A stretch of 64,000 bases of DNA from Anisus vortex (GCA_949126835.1 OX421495.1:3860011-3924010); one strand, 5' to 3'; positions 1-11,350 are shown, counted from the stretch's first letter. Notes: generated from the sequence alone by a model not told the origin. Made by a program: numbers and translations.

Positions 1-757
1 TGAAGCTTAAACAGCTTCCTATAACACTTGTCAACGGTTAGTCTATCCCCCTCCCCCATCTCTATCCCCCCTCCACCCCCCCCACCCCCGCCACACACTC
101 ATTTTAAATGCTGGTAGTTGTAAATTAAGTTTGTTCCGCCAACGTTCTCGGGTGATTTTTAAAAAAAAGTATTTTGAAAAAAAATAAAAACTTATAAAAA
201 CTCAAGTCGTCCTAATTGCATTTTCTTCCAAAGACTTCAGATTGCATCTAATTTATCAATGTCTAGGTTTTTTTTTTTTCTTCTCTATTGGTTTGAAACA
301 TTGAAGAAACTGGACGGCCTTGTTACGGGAAATCAAACAGCGACGTAGCGTTCGTCGGGAGGCTGTTCCGTAATACTAACTAACCGTGACCCCCCCCCCC
401 CCCCCCCACCACCTCCAACCCAACGGAAAGACCCCCAGCATAAGCCGTATCCGTTACGTTTTCCTTCCAGGGGGCGCTGCAGTTAATTGGGCACAGAAAA
501 TTGCTGGTCCCGGGGACTAGGAAAGCTAATAAGACAGCAAAGGAAAATAAAAAAAATTATTTTTCCTCGTCTACTTTTTTGGGGGTAACATTATACCTCA
601 AGGATTTGGGGGGAAGAAAAACAAGAAACAAAAAACAGTAGACTATATTGTTTTGAGGAAATGGGTTGTGGACCATCCATTTAGCAATCACATACTGGGG
701 ATGGGGGGGTGGGGAAGGCAGTTGAATTTAAAAGACTTTGCGTATGATTGCTTATAG
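1..757. other. Non-coding region without recognisable gene
   Basis: No convincing coding exon or known repeat is visible. The stretch holds homopolymer runs, including 18 consecutive C at 390-407, and short A and T tracts. The small open frames here have no splice signals or domain-like composition. Confidence 0.6.
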
Positions 758-964
758 CAGGGGTCGGAAACCTACAGAACGCGTGCGAGACTTGCCACGC
801 AGGGCGATTTACAATGGCACACGGAGGAACCCTAAAAAGCCAATTTAAAATATCTTCTACAAGAAATTGAGTGCTAGCGCTGGGTGACATTTAGGATGTT
901 GGTATGCTGAATGAATTAGAAATCCTACTTTGGCACACTATTACCAAAAGGTTGCCGACCCATG
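758..964. mobile_element. hAT-type miniature inverted-repeat element (207 bp)
   Basis: The left end reads CAGGGGTCGGAAACC and the right end is the inverted GGTTGCCGACCCATG. These match the terminal repeats of at least eight other copies in this window. The flanks GCTTATAG (750-757) and GTTTATAG (965-972) agree at 7 of 8 bases, as an 8-bp hAT target duplication should. It has no coding capacity and is a deletion derivative of the larger copies. Confidence 0.85.
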
Positions 965-1396
965 GTTTATAGGAATGGGGGGGGGGGGGTGTCTACATTG
1001 GATATATTGCCTACGTAACAATGGAGAAAAACCAGCCACCAAGGGCAGAAGACTGGTTGAAATTAACTTAAAACTACAAACATTAGATTTGAATACAATA
1101 TCTTTTATCAATGGCGGGGCAATGGGTTCAGGGAATGGTTCACATGCGTGCACTCGTTAAAACACATTGTTTTATTTTAATATTGGATTAGATTCGAAGT
1201 GACGTAATATTTAAAAAAAAGGACAAGCGAGAATGATTAAACTAAATTGCCAACACTGCTTACAACTTAGCCGCAATTTTTGTTTCTTAACAAATGTATT
1301 GGTAGCATAGGCGTAGCCACGGGAGTATGTGCCTCCCCCAACCCTTTTTCTTCTTCCAAGCATCGACTGCTACTGTATTGTTTGTGATATTATTAT
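965..1396. other. Unassigned non-coding stretch
   Basis: No gene is seen. A GTAGCCACGGG-like phrase with a run of C near 1309-1340 resembles the C/G-rich segment at 61905-62070 and may be a fragment of a dispersed repeat. Confidence 0.4.
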
Positions 1397-1912
1397 TGGT
1401 ATTATTAAATACTAAGTAGCACAGACTTGAGCACACGTTGAATCAGGTTCAGATGCAAGTTTATTACATATTCACAGTATACAAAACATCATTGGACGAA
1501 TAAGATCATTACACACAGTTCTCAATAGTCTTTCAAATATTCACTTATATGTTACTTCAATAATATCCATACATTTCTTCTCACTAGAACACTGATTGTA
1601 TCTAGCTCTTTAAAATAGACTTTAATTATACAATAATATTCTAAGTCTCACTTTGGACTTGAATCACTAAAACACTTAGTCCAATATAACTTATTATAGA
1701 AATATTACCTTCTATCTGAAGGATCCAACATGTACTGATTATTCACACTATCATTCTCTCCCTTGTCAACTCTTGACCACTCACTCAAATCATGCTTTTC
1801 TTACATTCTTCTTTTGCACACTTCACTACTGTTTATATTTATTTAGGGAAAAACTAAGTCAAATCAGCTCACTGTAAAAATCATGTTTCAGTGAATAAAC
1901 TGAACTGTAACA
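1397..1912 (-). repeat. Candidate solo LTR
   Basis: Read on the minus strand, the segment opens with TGTTACAG. It then has a TATA-like AAATATAAAC and, near its far end, an AATAAA polyadenylation-like signal followed by a CT-rich, non-A-rich stretch (TTGCATCTGAACCTG). That order resembles the U3-R-U5 layout of a Gypsy-type LTR. TG and CA bound the interval, but I found no matching 5-bp target duplication and no second LTR, so the ends are uncertain. It could be another AT-rich repeat. Confidence 0.35.
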
Positions 1913-2180
1913 TCGACGATTTATTTTCTTTATGAAAATGAGATATTTGAAATGTTGAAGTATTTTATGCATTTTATTTTGAACGTGTCAACTGTTGTCA
2001 TTGAATAAAATATTAGTTGGTCAATAGTTGACTAAAAATTGTTCATCAGTCAGAACAAGGCGACAGACACAGACAGACAGCTGAAAAATATAGGGAGACG
2101 TGTGGATAAAGATATGTTAGATTTAATAAGATATACGCCAGATCTTTTAACACGCTATGTGTTATTGAGCTAATTCTTTT

Positions 2181-2697
2181 TTACTCCCTTTATTTAAACT
2201 CGTACCGTCTGTCTGTCTGTCTGCTTGGTTGTTTGGTTGATAGCAAAACTTTGCATCGATATTTCGACCACTTCCCGTCGTCCAATCGAGCTGAAACTTA
2301 GACAGCAGACTTGTCCAGACTAACAATACATTGTATCAATTTTTCAGCACAGCATCATAGCCTTTGGAATAGTCACTAATACCTTCGACCAAATTGCGAA
2401 TCGAAGAAAAAAAAACATGGCTGAAGAGACGGTAGTAAATAAACTTTTCGGATATGTTCGTTTACACGAAATAAATAGTATGAAAACGACACAATATAGC
2501 CGAAACAAAGCGAGTTATCTTTTTATGGTTTTTGCGGGCCAAAGCTAGAAAAAAAAAGGATGCGCAAAATTTTAGTGTGAAAATTCATAAGGTATGATAT
2601 CACTTATATTTCTTTTAATCTATCATAATATACATTAAATATAAACTCAGATTACAAAGAAAGGGAGTATAATAAAAACTGTGTTTTTATGGGTTAG
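2181..2697. mobile_element. TIR-type element, copy 1 of a direct tandem pair
   Basis: It begins TTACTCCCTTTATT and ends with the inverted AAAGAAAGGGAGTA near 2670, followed by a tail (AAAACTGTGTTTTTATGG). A GTCT microsatellite and a conserved block (CAGACTTGTCCAGACTAAC) lie inside. The next 500 bp repeat the same order of blocks. There is no transposase, and the superfamily is unknown. Confidence 0.7.
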
Positions 2698-3200
2698 TGT
2701 ATTACTCCCTTTATATTAACTCGTAGTGATTGTCAGTCTGTCTGTCTGTCTGCTTGGTTGTTTGAATGTTTGTTAGCAAAACTTCCCGTCGTCCGATCGA
2801 GCCGAAACCTGGCCAGCAGACTTGTCCAGACTAACAATACATTCTATCAAATTTTCAGCATCGTAGCCTTTGGAATAGTCACGAATACCTTCCACCAATT
2901 CGCGAATCGAAGAACATATTATACGAAAAAACATGGCTGCCTTTGACGGAAGTAACTAAAGTTTTCGGATATGTTCGTTTTTACGAAAAAAATACTAATG
3001 AAAACGACCCAATGTAGCCGAAACTAAGCGAAGCGACGATCGTGGCTTCGCGCATTTAAAAAAAAAATGCGGAATAGTTATAATTAGATATGTATTTGCC
3101 GACATTACCGATTCCAAATTTTAGTTTTGTAGTGAAGTGGAAATGGTAAACTTAGTATACAAATAAAGGGAGTATAATAAAAACTGTGTTTTTATGGTTT
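2698..3200. mobile_element. TIR-type element, copy 2 of a direct tandem pair
   Basis: It has the same terminal motif (TTACTCCCTTTAT at 2702, inverted AATAAAGGGAGTA near 3162-3174), the same GTCT run, CAGACTTGTCCAGACTAAC block and tail as the copy just upstream. The tail occurs after both copies, so the pair arose as a head-to-tail duplication rather than as two independent insertions. Confidence 0.7.
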
Positions 3201-3230
3201 TCTTGTTAAGGATTAATTATTGAAATATAT

Positions 3231-3425
3231 CTTATCTTATATATTACAGACTCTCCTTCTATAAAGCAGATTACTGCGTCCTACGCTCATACGTGGTCTG
3301 AGTCTAGTCTTGCATTTTGAATAGTGTTTTAAATGATGTTAAGTAACTGGTTTTCCTGGTTTGTTCAGGCAACCCATTCAATGCTATAAATGCCCCTCGG
3401 CATGAATACTAATAAAGTAAATACA
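3231..3425 (-). repeat. 3' end of jockey-like LINE (truncated copy)
   Basis: On the minus strand this is the last part of a reverse-transcriptase ORF, with a WNGLPEQTRKTSNLTSFKT-like peptide in better copies. A short 3' UTR follows, ending in an ATAAGATAAGAT tail (3231-3240 on this strand). The 5' part is missing. The same end recurs at 5841, 9437, 11560, 22255, 23706, 30843, 45890 and 60515-61291. Confidence 0.8.
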
Positions 3426-3478
3426 ATATAATCTTCACAATGCACTAAATCCACACAAAGCTGATTAATACTCTAGAC

Positions 3479-4798
3479 CAGGGGTCGGCAAATATTTTGT
3501 TAACAGTGTGCAAAACTAGCATTTCTAAATCATTCAGCGTTCAAAAAGCCTGGAGGTCAGCTTAATCTACTTCTATTATTTAAAAACATTTTTATAAACA
3601 ATTTTTTTAGCGCGAAGCAAGACCAAAAGTCAATGAGATTGAAAAGAGAAAATCGTTAAAGCGTTTAATATGTATTTTTTTTGTTAAATATGTCTTTTGT
3701 GAGTATCATCCTTTTTATTTGCATTTATTATACCAAATTCACATTTTTATTACTAAACTTTCACATTTATTATTAATTATTGTCTCAAATTATCACTTAG
3801 TTGTCAATATGTAGATCTATTACCAGTTTTTAAGTACCTTAATTATATTTGGATCTCATTTAAATTAATTTTATCTTCGGAGATGTATAATATACTATGG
3901 GTATGTGACTGTTTTATCATTATCATAAAGCGGATTAGATACGTAGTTATCCTACATACTGAGTAGTTCATGTAATGTTTATAAATGTACATATAAATTC
4001 TTTAGTCATATAATATTTATATAATTTTCAACTATTTTTATAGTTTAATCATTTCAAAGTTAATAAATATAAAGTATTTATTCTTGTGTAAAAGAAAAAA
4101 GTAACATATTAAATTAGAAATATTAGAGCATGGGAAATGAGTTAATTATCTCCCTTTAATTAAAAAAAAAGTTTCCAATTAATTTGTTGGTGTCCAACAA
4201 GTTATGTTTTGTAATATAACTGATATTAGTTACTAATTATTTTTTCATTATACAAATACAGTACAATATAATATGGTATTTATAGCTATAATATTTAATA
4301 AGAATTATACAATTAAACAGTTGTAAAAAAAAGTTCCTAAATTATTTATTGTTTGTTCAATGACATCATTTATCTTTTAAACATTAATAATTACAATAAT
4401 GGCATAAAATAATGCTGGTTAATCGGTCTCTTATATTAAATTAATAAAACTAATTAATTTCAGTGCTTCGATATACTTCTGAAAAAAGCCCGTCTTAATT
4501 CTTAATATATGCCTTAAATTAGGAAGGTACATGCAGTTCAATGTTTAGAAATTGATTTCATGGCAAGATATGTCCAGTTTTAATGCAAATCCATTCCAGT
4601 GATCTAACAGTTCAAATGCTGTTTAACTCCGTCAACTCACTGAAATGTGTCTCAACAGCCGGTTCTCCTCATTCGATACCGGAAAATGTTGTTGTTGTTT
4701 TTTTCATCAAGAAACTCCTTTTAGCGGTGTTTCGAGTGCCATCGAAAATCGCTCTGTGTGCCACGTCTGGCACGCGTGCCTTAGGTTGTCGATCCCTA
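3479..4798. mobile_element. hAT-type non-autonomous element (1.3 kb)
   Basis: It starts CAGGGGTCGGCAAA and ends with inverted TTGTCGATCCCTA. Flanks CTCTAGAC (3471-3478) and CTCTATAG (4799-4806) share 6 of 8 bases. The AT-rich interior, with the GGGAGATAATTAA block, is shared in either orientation with copies at 12886, 24980, 31565 and 40001. No intact transposase frame is present. Confidence 0.88.
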
Positions 4799-5040
4799 CT
4801 CTATAGCCTACATTTTGCATTAAGGAAATAAGACCATATAGTGGTTTCTCAGGCTACGAACTTAATTCTTTCTGGAACTCAGTTCGTAACCCGAAACGTT
4901 CGTAAACCGAAACATTGAATTACTACGTCCTACTAGATTCCTTTTATTTTCGCGCATACGAATCCCTCTTCTCTCCATCCTGTTTTCTCCTTCTCCACCG
5001 GCCCTCTCTCTTCTATTCCCCGTCTCTCTATCTCTTATTC

Positions 5041-5128
5041 TCTCTTTCTTTCACTCTCTCTCTCTCTCTCTCACTCCCTCTCTCTCTCTCTCTCTCTCTC
5101 ACTCCCTCTCTCTCTCTCTCTCTCTCCA
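5041..5128. repeat. (CT)n microsatellite
   Basis: An almost pure CT-dinucleotide tract broken by CACTCCCTCT interruptions. The open frames across it on both strands are low-complexity translations and not genes. A complementary (GA)n tract follows at 5309-5342. Confidence 0.95.
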
Positions 5129-5149
5129 AAAAGAGCGCCCAAGTACTAC

Positions 5150-5560
5150 ACCGATACACGGTAAAACGAAGCTCCCGGAGGGTGCTGAGATTCGGAAAGA
5201 GGCGGAGGTGAGGGGGTGGGAGGACGGCTGGGAGTGCATGGGGGTAACGATAATGGATTGTTCAGAGGTCCGTGAGAGGTAGTAACCCGATCTGAATGAG
5301 AGAATGAGAAGAGAGAGAGAGAGAGAGAGAGAGAGTGAGAGAAAAAGAGTGTGAGAGAGATATGTAGGCGGGGGTGAGGTGTAGAGGTGGCGGGGGTGGG
5401 AGGGGGAGGAGGGCATGTGCCTTCTTCAAAAGAAGGAAGTGTAGAATTGACTCCGATGGCCGCGATAGGGTGACGCGTTTTACAGAGAAGTAATGGAGGA
5501 AACATGACTAGGGAGGAGAGGGGGGGGGGGGAGGGAGGGGACTTGGTGCATTCTTCAGTA
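5150..5560. other. G-rich, GA-rich low-complexity region
   Basis: A purine-rich stretch with GGGGGTGGGAGG-type runs, a GA-dinucleotide tract at 5309-5342 and a G run near 5520-5531. The 155-codon minus-strand frame is a repeat of proline- and serine-rich low-complexity peptide and is not supported as a gene. Confidence 0.7.
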
Positions 5561-5639
5561 GATGTTGATGAAGTGTGACCTCTGAAACAATAGAAGAGGT
5601 CAACCGAGTGCAATTCGGTGTCAGGATTTAGATATGTTT

Positions 5640-5765
5640 CTATGTATGGACGAATACGATTCTATCTATTTCTATGTCTGTTAATCTGTCTATCCATCTA
5701 TCTTTCTATTTATCTGATTAAATGTCTCTTTATCTATCTTTCTATCTGCCCATTTATCTACAATT
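5640..5765. repeat. Degenerate (TATC)n microsatellite
   Basis: Repeated CTATCTAT, CTGTCTAT and TTTATCT tetranucleotide variants. Confidence 0.8.
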
Positions 5766-5840
5766 GTATAGGCCTACACTTAATATACAATTCATAATAT
5801 TCATTAAGTTATATGAACTATACATAAAACTACCTAAATT

Positions 5841-6115
5841 TTGTATACTACAGACTACAGACGCTCCGTCTAATAAAAAAAAAAGAATATTGCGTCCTAC
5901 GCTTGCATTTTTATTAATGTTTTAAATGAAGATAATTTATTGGTTTTCCTGGTTTGTTCAGGCAATCTATTCCATGTCCAAATGCCTCTCTGGAAGAAAG
6001 AGTACTTATATAATGTATTTGTTCTCGCATAAGGGACAAGGAAAGGGTTTTCCCATTATGTTTATCTGAGCATTGTAATAGATTGTTATTGTGTTGAATT
6101 TCTATAACTAGAACA
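5841..6115 (-). repeat. 3' end of jockey-like LINE (truncated copy)
   Basis: It contains the reverse complement of the LINE end: GACGCTCC, then a TTGCGTCCTACGCT block, the GGTTTTCCTGGTTTGTTCAG block (coding CLNKPGKP-like on one frame, EQTRKT on the true minus frame), and the distal part near CATAAGGGACAAGG. The copy is 5' truncated and lacks about 30 bases after the CCTACGCT block. Confidence 0.75.
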
Positions 6116-6310
6116 AATCTATACGATGAAAAGGAAGTCTAAGATTCTAAGACACTTGAAATAGATTTACAGGTCAGTGTTTATAAAATATAATTTTATA
6201 GATAAGTGAAAACATATTACAATGGCTGGCGTTTTTTTCATCAAGAATATTATTTCCGTGCCTATACCATTTTTTTTATTTTTATAGATTAGTGCAATCA
6301 AAGCTTATCA
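6116..6310. repeat. Dispersed repeat shared with 38925-39090
   Basis: Blocks such as CTATACGATGAAAAGGAAGT, ACTTGAAATAGATTTACAGG and TTTATAGATAAGTGAAA recur in the same order near 38925-39090. Family unknown. Confidence 0.65.
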
Positions 6311-7032
6311 GCATGCTAGAAAGGCGTAAATGGCGGTCGCACACTGAGATAGCCACTAAATCCCATGGTAGGCCGTGGTGAAGATACCTTCACCTCACGG
6401 ATGACACTATTAAGCCCTTAAGAGGGGCAGAGTGCCAATAGCATTTTTTTTTAATGTTAACTTTCTGCGTTTCCTCAACATAGTCAAAATACAACCCCAC
6501 GCTTCAGTGGAAATATGAAATTATTTTTTGTAAAACAAAAACAGCAAAACAAACATGATTGGTAAAGTGGGTACTATATATGAGATGATGTTGACATTTG
6601 AGAATAGGTATCTAGTGAATAGATGATAAGATATGGAACCAGGAAAAACAAGAAAATCTACAACACGACGTGCCATTCTCAAGGGCAATAAGTGCGAAAA
6701 TGTGGTTTAAAAAAAAATTCCACATAGAAGAAAAATGGCGTCTGTGCAACATGAGATTTTTTTTTTCTTCTCTCCCGGAGATGTTGAAGAAACTGAAGCA
6801 GACGTGAGGTACAGAGGGGGGAAGAAGCCAGGAGCGACAAGTGCAGGAGTTTGACAGGCTATTGCCAGGTTTGCGTTCCTGTTGGTTAGATGAGCAGGGG
6901 GGAAGGGGTAGACAATTAGAGAACTTGACAATGGCATTATTTCCTCCCCTTGGAAAACAAAGATCGGTAACTCGTGCAGTGTGTGAGAAACAACACGAAG
7001 AGTGGGTGAGCAGGTAGGGGGAACAAACTCTC
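6311..7032. other. Unassigned non-coding stretch
   Basis: No exon or repeat family is recognised. The minus-strand frames of 122-143 codons lack start context, splice sites and domain-like composition, and overlap each other. Confidence 0.5.
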
Positions 7033-7040
7033 TTGTACAG

Positions 7041-7225
7041 CAAAAGTCGGCAAACTTTTGATAATCGTGTGCCAAAGCGAGATTTTTAATTCATTAACAG
7101 TTCCAATATCCTAAAATTCATCTACTCTTGTCTTGTAAAACAGCATTGAATTGCCTTTTTTGGGTGGGTTCTTCAGCGTGCCATTGAAACTCGCATAGAG
7201 TGCCAAGTCTGGTTTCCGAACATTA
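7041..7225. mobile_element. hAT-type MITE (185 bp), degenerate right end
   Basis: The left end CAAAAGTCGGCAAAC is a variant of the family terminal repeat, and the right end TTTCCGAACATTA is a decayed version of its inverse. Flanks TTGTACAG (7033-7040) and TTGTACAA (7226-7233) match at 7 of 8. Confidence 0.75.
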
Positions 7226-7309
7226 TTGTACAAGGCTTTTACATTTAAAATTTGTTAATTGTGAATAAAGTCATTTGACGTTACTTTATCTAAATCCCTC
7301 GCTATAAAC

Positions 7310-7505
7310 TTTTCATATACTGTGCCAAAGTAGGATTTCTCATTCCTGCAGCGTGCCAACGTCCAAAACGCCATCTTGCTCTCTATAGCATTACATCCCT
7401 TGTAGAAGGGGTGTGAATTGCCGATTCGGAGATCTTTCGTGTGGCATCGGAAAATGCTCTGCGTGCCAAGTCTGGCAAGCGTGCCGTAGGGGTTGCCGAT
7501 CCCTG
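7310..7505. mobile_element. hAT-type MITE that has lost its left terminal repeat
   Basis: The right end TTGCCGATCCCTG is intact. The left end starts inside the family consensus, at the TGTGCCAAAG block, without the usual 15-base terminus. Flanks CTATAAAC (7302-7309) and CTATAGAC (7506-7513) still match at 7 of 8, so this was an independent insertion about 85 bp from the previous one. Confidence 0.7.
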
Positions 7506-7513
7506 CTATAGAC

Positions 7514-9300
7514 AACACAACTGTTAAGACCCTAAAGTCTGTAATATATAAAATAAGATGAGATCGATGTTACGTTTTCTAATTGTTCGTTTCTATGTCA
7601 GGATAGACACTTGTTGCGGAAGTTGGGGGGGGGGGGGGGCAGGTGCATTCTGGGATGTACGGATGCCCGGATATTAACAGTCAGTAGAAAATAAATAATA
7701 AAAGGAAAACTTTTCCCCCATGGGGCGTGAAGATCTAAGGTTAGAGCTTAACAGTTTCGCTGGCAATGGATTACAAGGGGATTGGGTGGCCAGCAAAAAT
7801 TCTCAAGTCTTCTAAATTGCGTACCATTAGAACTAGAACCATAATTCCAGATTTGAGCCAAAGACCCACGGAGAAGGGTTTCCAACACATACTTCTTGCT
7901 AGACATTCGCGGTCTAAGTGTAAGCAGTATCAAGTTAGTAGATATGTTTTTATTTTAAACTATCCAATATCAACCGTTGGAATGCCCAGTCTCACACTTC
8001 TGCCAGCCTTCCTCCCTTTTCTTCAACGATGTCTGACTTTAGATTGCCATCTCAACGTTCAGCAAGTGCGATGTCCAGCTGAAGTATTGCTGATTGACCA
8101 ACACCGAAAACGAAATGAACTCGTTACAATGCGAGAGAGAGAGAGAGAGGGGGGGGGGCGAATTTTGATGCGGCACCGGACCGAGGCGAGTTAAAATTTG
8201 ATATGACACCGGTCATCTCGCAGTGTTGGTGTAAGGGCAATCCTTCAAAGGCGTCCCGTCCCGAGCGAGCCGGCGTGGAGTTTATTTTCATTGGAACAGG
8301 AATCCGAGAGTAAGGCCGAGGGTGGTAAAACAAAAATAAAAAACGAGGGTTTCGAGAATGATTTCTTCCTTGTACAGCGGAATCCATCCCACTTGAGGGA
8401 CTTTTGAAGCCCGCGAGTGGGTCATCCTCGGTGTTGATCCCCCTGGACCGCATGTTTGACCGAAGAATACATAACACATGATGTAGCCAAAACACGCGTC
8501 TGCTCAAATGTTTACTTTGAATTAAGCGGGAAGACCGGCCCACACACTGAGATATACAGTAGTAAGCAGAAGTAAAGTGAAGTATAACTCTCAGTTCATT
8601 TGTTTTTGTCCATCGTCAGTTTTCTTAGTCTTGTTTTACCAGAGGATTGTGCAGCCAGCACAATGCTGCAACTTTAAATGAACTAATTTTATCAACCTAT
8701 AAGAGATACGTAAACTTAGGGACACTTTTAAGAGTATGATGAACAGGTATTGTTTTGTTACCAGGATTAAAACTCAAGATCTTCGAAATGAGAATCTTTT
8801 CAGCGTCAGTCGGATTATGACATCTTTGCATCTCTTTGAATAGATTCCCACTGCCTGTTACATCACCATTTATGCTACGTTCAAAAGTCTACAATACAGC
8901 ACATTTGGGAAAAGTTCCAACTAGCTTAATTTACCCGACGTTGAAAGGCATAATGATACTTTACTTCAATAACACTTCAAAAATACAATCTATTTGGATT
9001 TATTTTCAATTATGTTTTTTTTTTTTAAGTTTTAAATCTTCGCTTCAATTCTATGTAGGCCTGCATATTCTGAAACGTATGTTCTACGTCAGTTTAAATG
9101 ACAACAGAAAGCAAGAATAACATTTTTTTAAAAATTAGAAACACTATATATAATGAATATATAAACCTAATAATTAAAAACCGTGAAATAAAACCCAACA
9201 GTGGGTAAGTTGTATCAATGTTCATTTCATTCTTTCTTTTTAACTTAGCTCTCAAATGTGTTTCTGTAAGAAATGTAAATTATATATAGGCCCTATCCCC
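7514..9300. other. Unassigned region with GC-rich patch
   Basis: A run of G near 7626-7639 and a GC- and CpG-richer patch at about 8150-8540 stand out from the AT-rich surroundings. The 139- and 142-codon frames crossing it show no recognisable domain. The patch could be an exon or regulatory island, but nothing visible proves it. Confidence 0.4.
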
Positions 9301-9304
9301 TTCT

Positions 9305-9372
9305 CATTGGGCACTGTGGTCGACCCGGCAGCGCGTTCGACTGGCGTACCGAAGGTCCTGGGTGAAAGCTAA
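9305..9372 (+). repeat. 5' fragment of type B tRNA-derived SINE
   Basis: GGGCACTGTGGTCGACCCGG, then GCGTTCGACTGGCGTACCG and GGTCCTGGGTGAAAGC, match the head of the full copies at 12097 and 19347. The B box (GGTTCGAATCC in good copies) has lost its centre and the body is missing. Confidence 0.7.
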
Positions 9373-9436
9373 AACGAAAATAAATAGTTTGTTTGCATCG
9401 TTAACTAAAGTTGGTTTTTTTAATCAATGTTTTTTT

Positions 9437-9656
9437 AAGACAAATACAACACAATAGCTAATGCATATAAGTTCTCTTTATTCTCTAGTGACATCCGGGC
9501 ATGGAATGGGTTGCCTGAACAAACCAGATAAACCAAGTAACTTAACATCATTTAAAGCACTAATAAGAATGCAAGATTAGACTCGGACCACGGATGGGCG
9601 TAGGACGCAATAATCTACTTTATAGAGAATGCGTCTGTAATATATAAGATAATATC
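9437..9656 (+). repeat. 3' end of jockey-like LINE (truncated copy)
   Basis: On the plus strand it reads ATGGAATGGGTTGCCTGAAC, then a 3' UTR with GGACGCAATAATCT, a short stem block and GCGTCTGTAATATATAAGAT. Only the end of the RT C-terminal frame is present. Confidence 0.85.
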
Positions 9657-9659
9657 TTG

Positions 9660-10420
9660 ATAAACCTTTATGTTGGAAATAGAAAAAAATGGGTTTCGGA
9701 AATGCATGCTTAACAAGTCTCTACAAAGCAAAGGTAATAAAATAATTGGCGATCGTAATTTAAAAATATAAACTAGAGAAGTGAATCAAATTAAAACATA
9801 ATGGTGATTTCTACACTATTATATAATTTTCTTTGTGGGCTTTACATTCTTAGACTATTCTAGACAAATTTAATCAAAATAGACACATTGTTTGTTTGTT
9901 TGTTTTTTTCGAAATAGAAAATTGATGTAGACTAGTTATGGCGAACTAGTCTTCAGGTAAGCATTATCAACCCTGGCAGGATGAAAAAACTAAACAGCTC
10001 ACCTACCCCTCCTCCCACCCATTGGTATGTAGTTAGTTCAACTCACCCATGTTGATAAACATGGAAGGAATGAGCCACATATTACATGCATATCCAATTA
10101 CTAAACCCTCCCAACAAAAAAACAAACAAGATAAGGCAACCCACAACAAAACATACAGTCGCTCACTGTCTAAATTAACTCCCATATGCCTTAGACTAAA
10201 TGCATAGATATTGTAAACCAATCATCACATCACATATTTCAACCTATCAGATGCCGAGGATATTAATCACGTGTTTGTGATTGTTTGTGTATTCATGATT
10301 AATTGAATTCGCGCAATTAATCACTTTTATTTTTCGCAATTTTAATTTTCTCTTATGTGATATTTTTCTTTCTTCTTTTTTTTTTTTTACTTTTCTCTTC
10401 CTTTTTTTTTGTGTGTTTGT
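9660..10420. other. Unassigned AT-rich stretch
   Basis: No gene or repeat is identified. The last 100 bases (10330-10420) are a strong pyrimidine-rich tract ending in GTGTGTTTGTAG, which looks like a splice acceptor on the plus strand. Confidence 0.4.
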
Positions 10421-10422
10421 AG

Positions 10423-10600
10423 AAAATCTACACCAAGAGCGACAATGCGCCAAAGTCTGGAATCGCCATTAGCGAATGGCACGCCACCGTGAGCAGCACT
10501 CGCAGACAGCCTCGGCCACGAACTCCTTAAGGATGTGGACGGCGCCGTTCGGCTACACGCTTTTGCACACGACAGCCGCCATTTTGTTTTCGTTATGGCT
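10423..10600. other. GC-rich island, possible exon or promoter
   Basis: This 180-bp block is sharply richer in GC and CpG than its flanks. On the plus strand it follows a long polypyrimidine tract and an AG (10421-10422). It stays open for 35 codons with coding-like composition (SGIAISEWHATVSS inside) before a TAA, as a last exon might. On the minus strand a frame is open through the whole block, and AAAATGGCGGC near 10577-10590 resembles a YY1-type promoter element with a start codon. The two readings conflict and I cannot choose between them. No product is recognised. Confidence 0.25.
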
Positions 10601-10619
10601 TTTCGAACAAACCACACAC

Positions 10620-11311
10620 AAAAAAAACACTACATGAAAAAAACAAATAACTAATTTGAGTCATGAGCACTGAAATTATCATTGGGGGGTGGGAAAAGGA
10701 GAGAATCGAGCAGGGCTGAGGGGCGAGAGAGGGGGGCAGGGGGGGGTGAAATAAGTAATGAAGTCCTTTTATTATTTTTTTACGATCTCTCACACCGGAA
10801 GTTCTGGTTTCTAGCCGAGCTTACTTCCGGTAGAGTAAAACAGCTGGTTGGTCTAAACCATTTTTTTGGTTCAACTGTTAGACCAGGAGAGCTCCTACGT
10901 GACGCCTACGTCTCCACTCTTTAATAACACATTCGACCTGTAGTCGTGAAGTCCTTGTCTTTTTTTGTTTTCTGGGCCCTATGACACCCCCTAACCCCAC
11001 GACGACTTCTCAGACGTCCTCAGACATGGTCTGCTTTCTAATTGAAGTTACAATGTATAAAAACGATACCCCGATTACCGTAAAAAGTAGGAGAGAAAAA
11101 CAAAGGCACACAAATTTCAGGTGAGATTATCGTTACAGTGACTAAAACAGTTCATTTTACTCCAAGTGGAAAAAAAATTTTTTTTCAACAATTTGAGCCC
11201 TTTTTTAACTACAGCCATGAAGTGTGGAAATTATTATCTTGAAAATTACATTACTGATATCATTTATACATGAGTAAGAACACTATAATGAATAGTGGGT
11301 CACAAGTAAAG
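10620..11311. other. Unassigned region with short inverted repeats
   Basis: A G-rich patch (10682-10750) is followed by two small inverted repeats: ACCGGAAGT/ACTTCCGGT around 10795-10833 and GGTCTAAACCA/TGGTTCAACTGTTAGACC around 10850-10886. No gene is seen. Confidence 0.4.
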
Positions 11312-11350
11312 TATCCATTCGGACCAAATCGATCCATAGGTCAGGTGAAG
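11312..11350 (-). repeat. 3' fragment of type B SINE
   Basis: ATTCGGACCAAATCGATCC and ATAGGTCAGGTGAAGCAG match the reverse complement of the SINE 3' body seen at 12097-12357. Confidence 0.6.

Noticed and set aside
5146..5613. 155-codon minus-strand frame
   Set aside because: Low-complexity Pro/Ser peptide over G-rich and GA-repeat sequence.
8124..8543. 139-codon minus-strand frame in a GC-rich patch
   Set aside because: No domain, no splice or start support, and it overlaps a GA microsatellite. The patch is mentioned but not called a gene.
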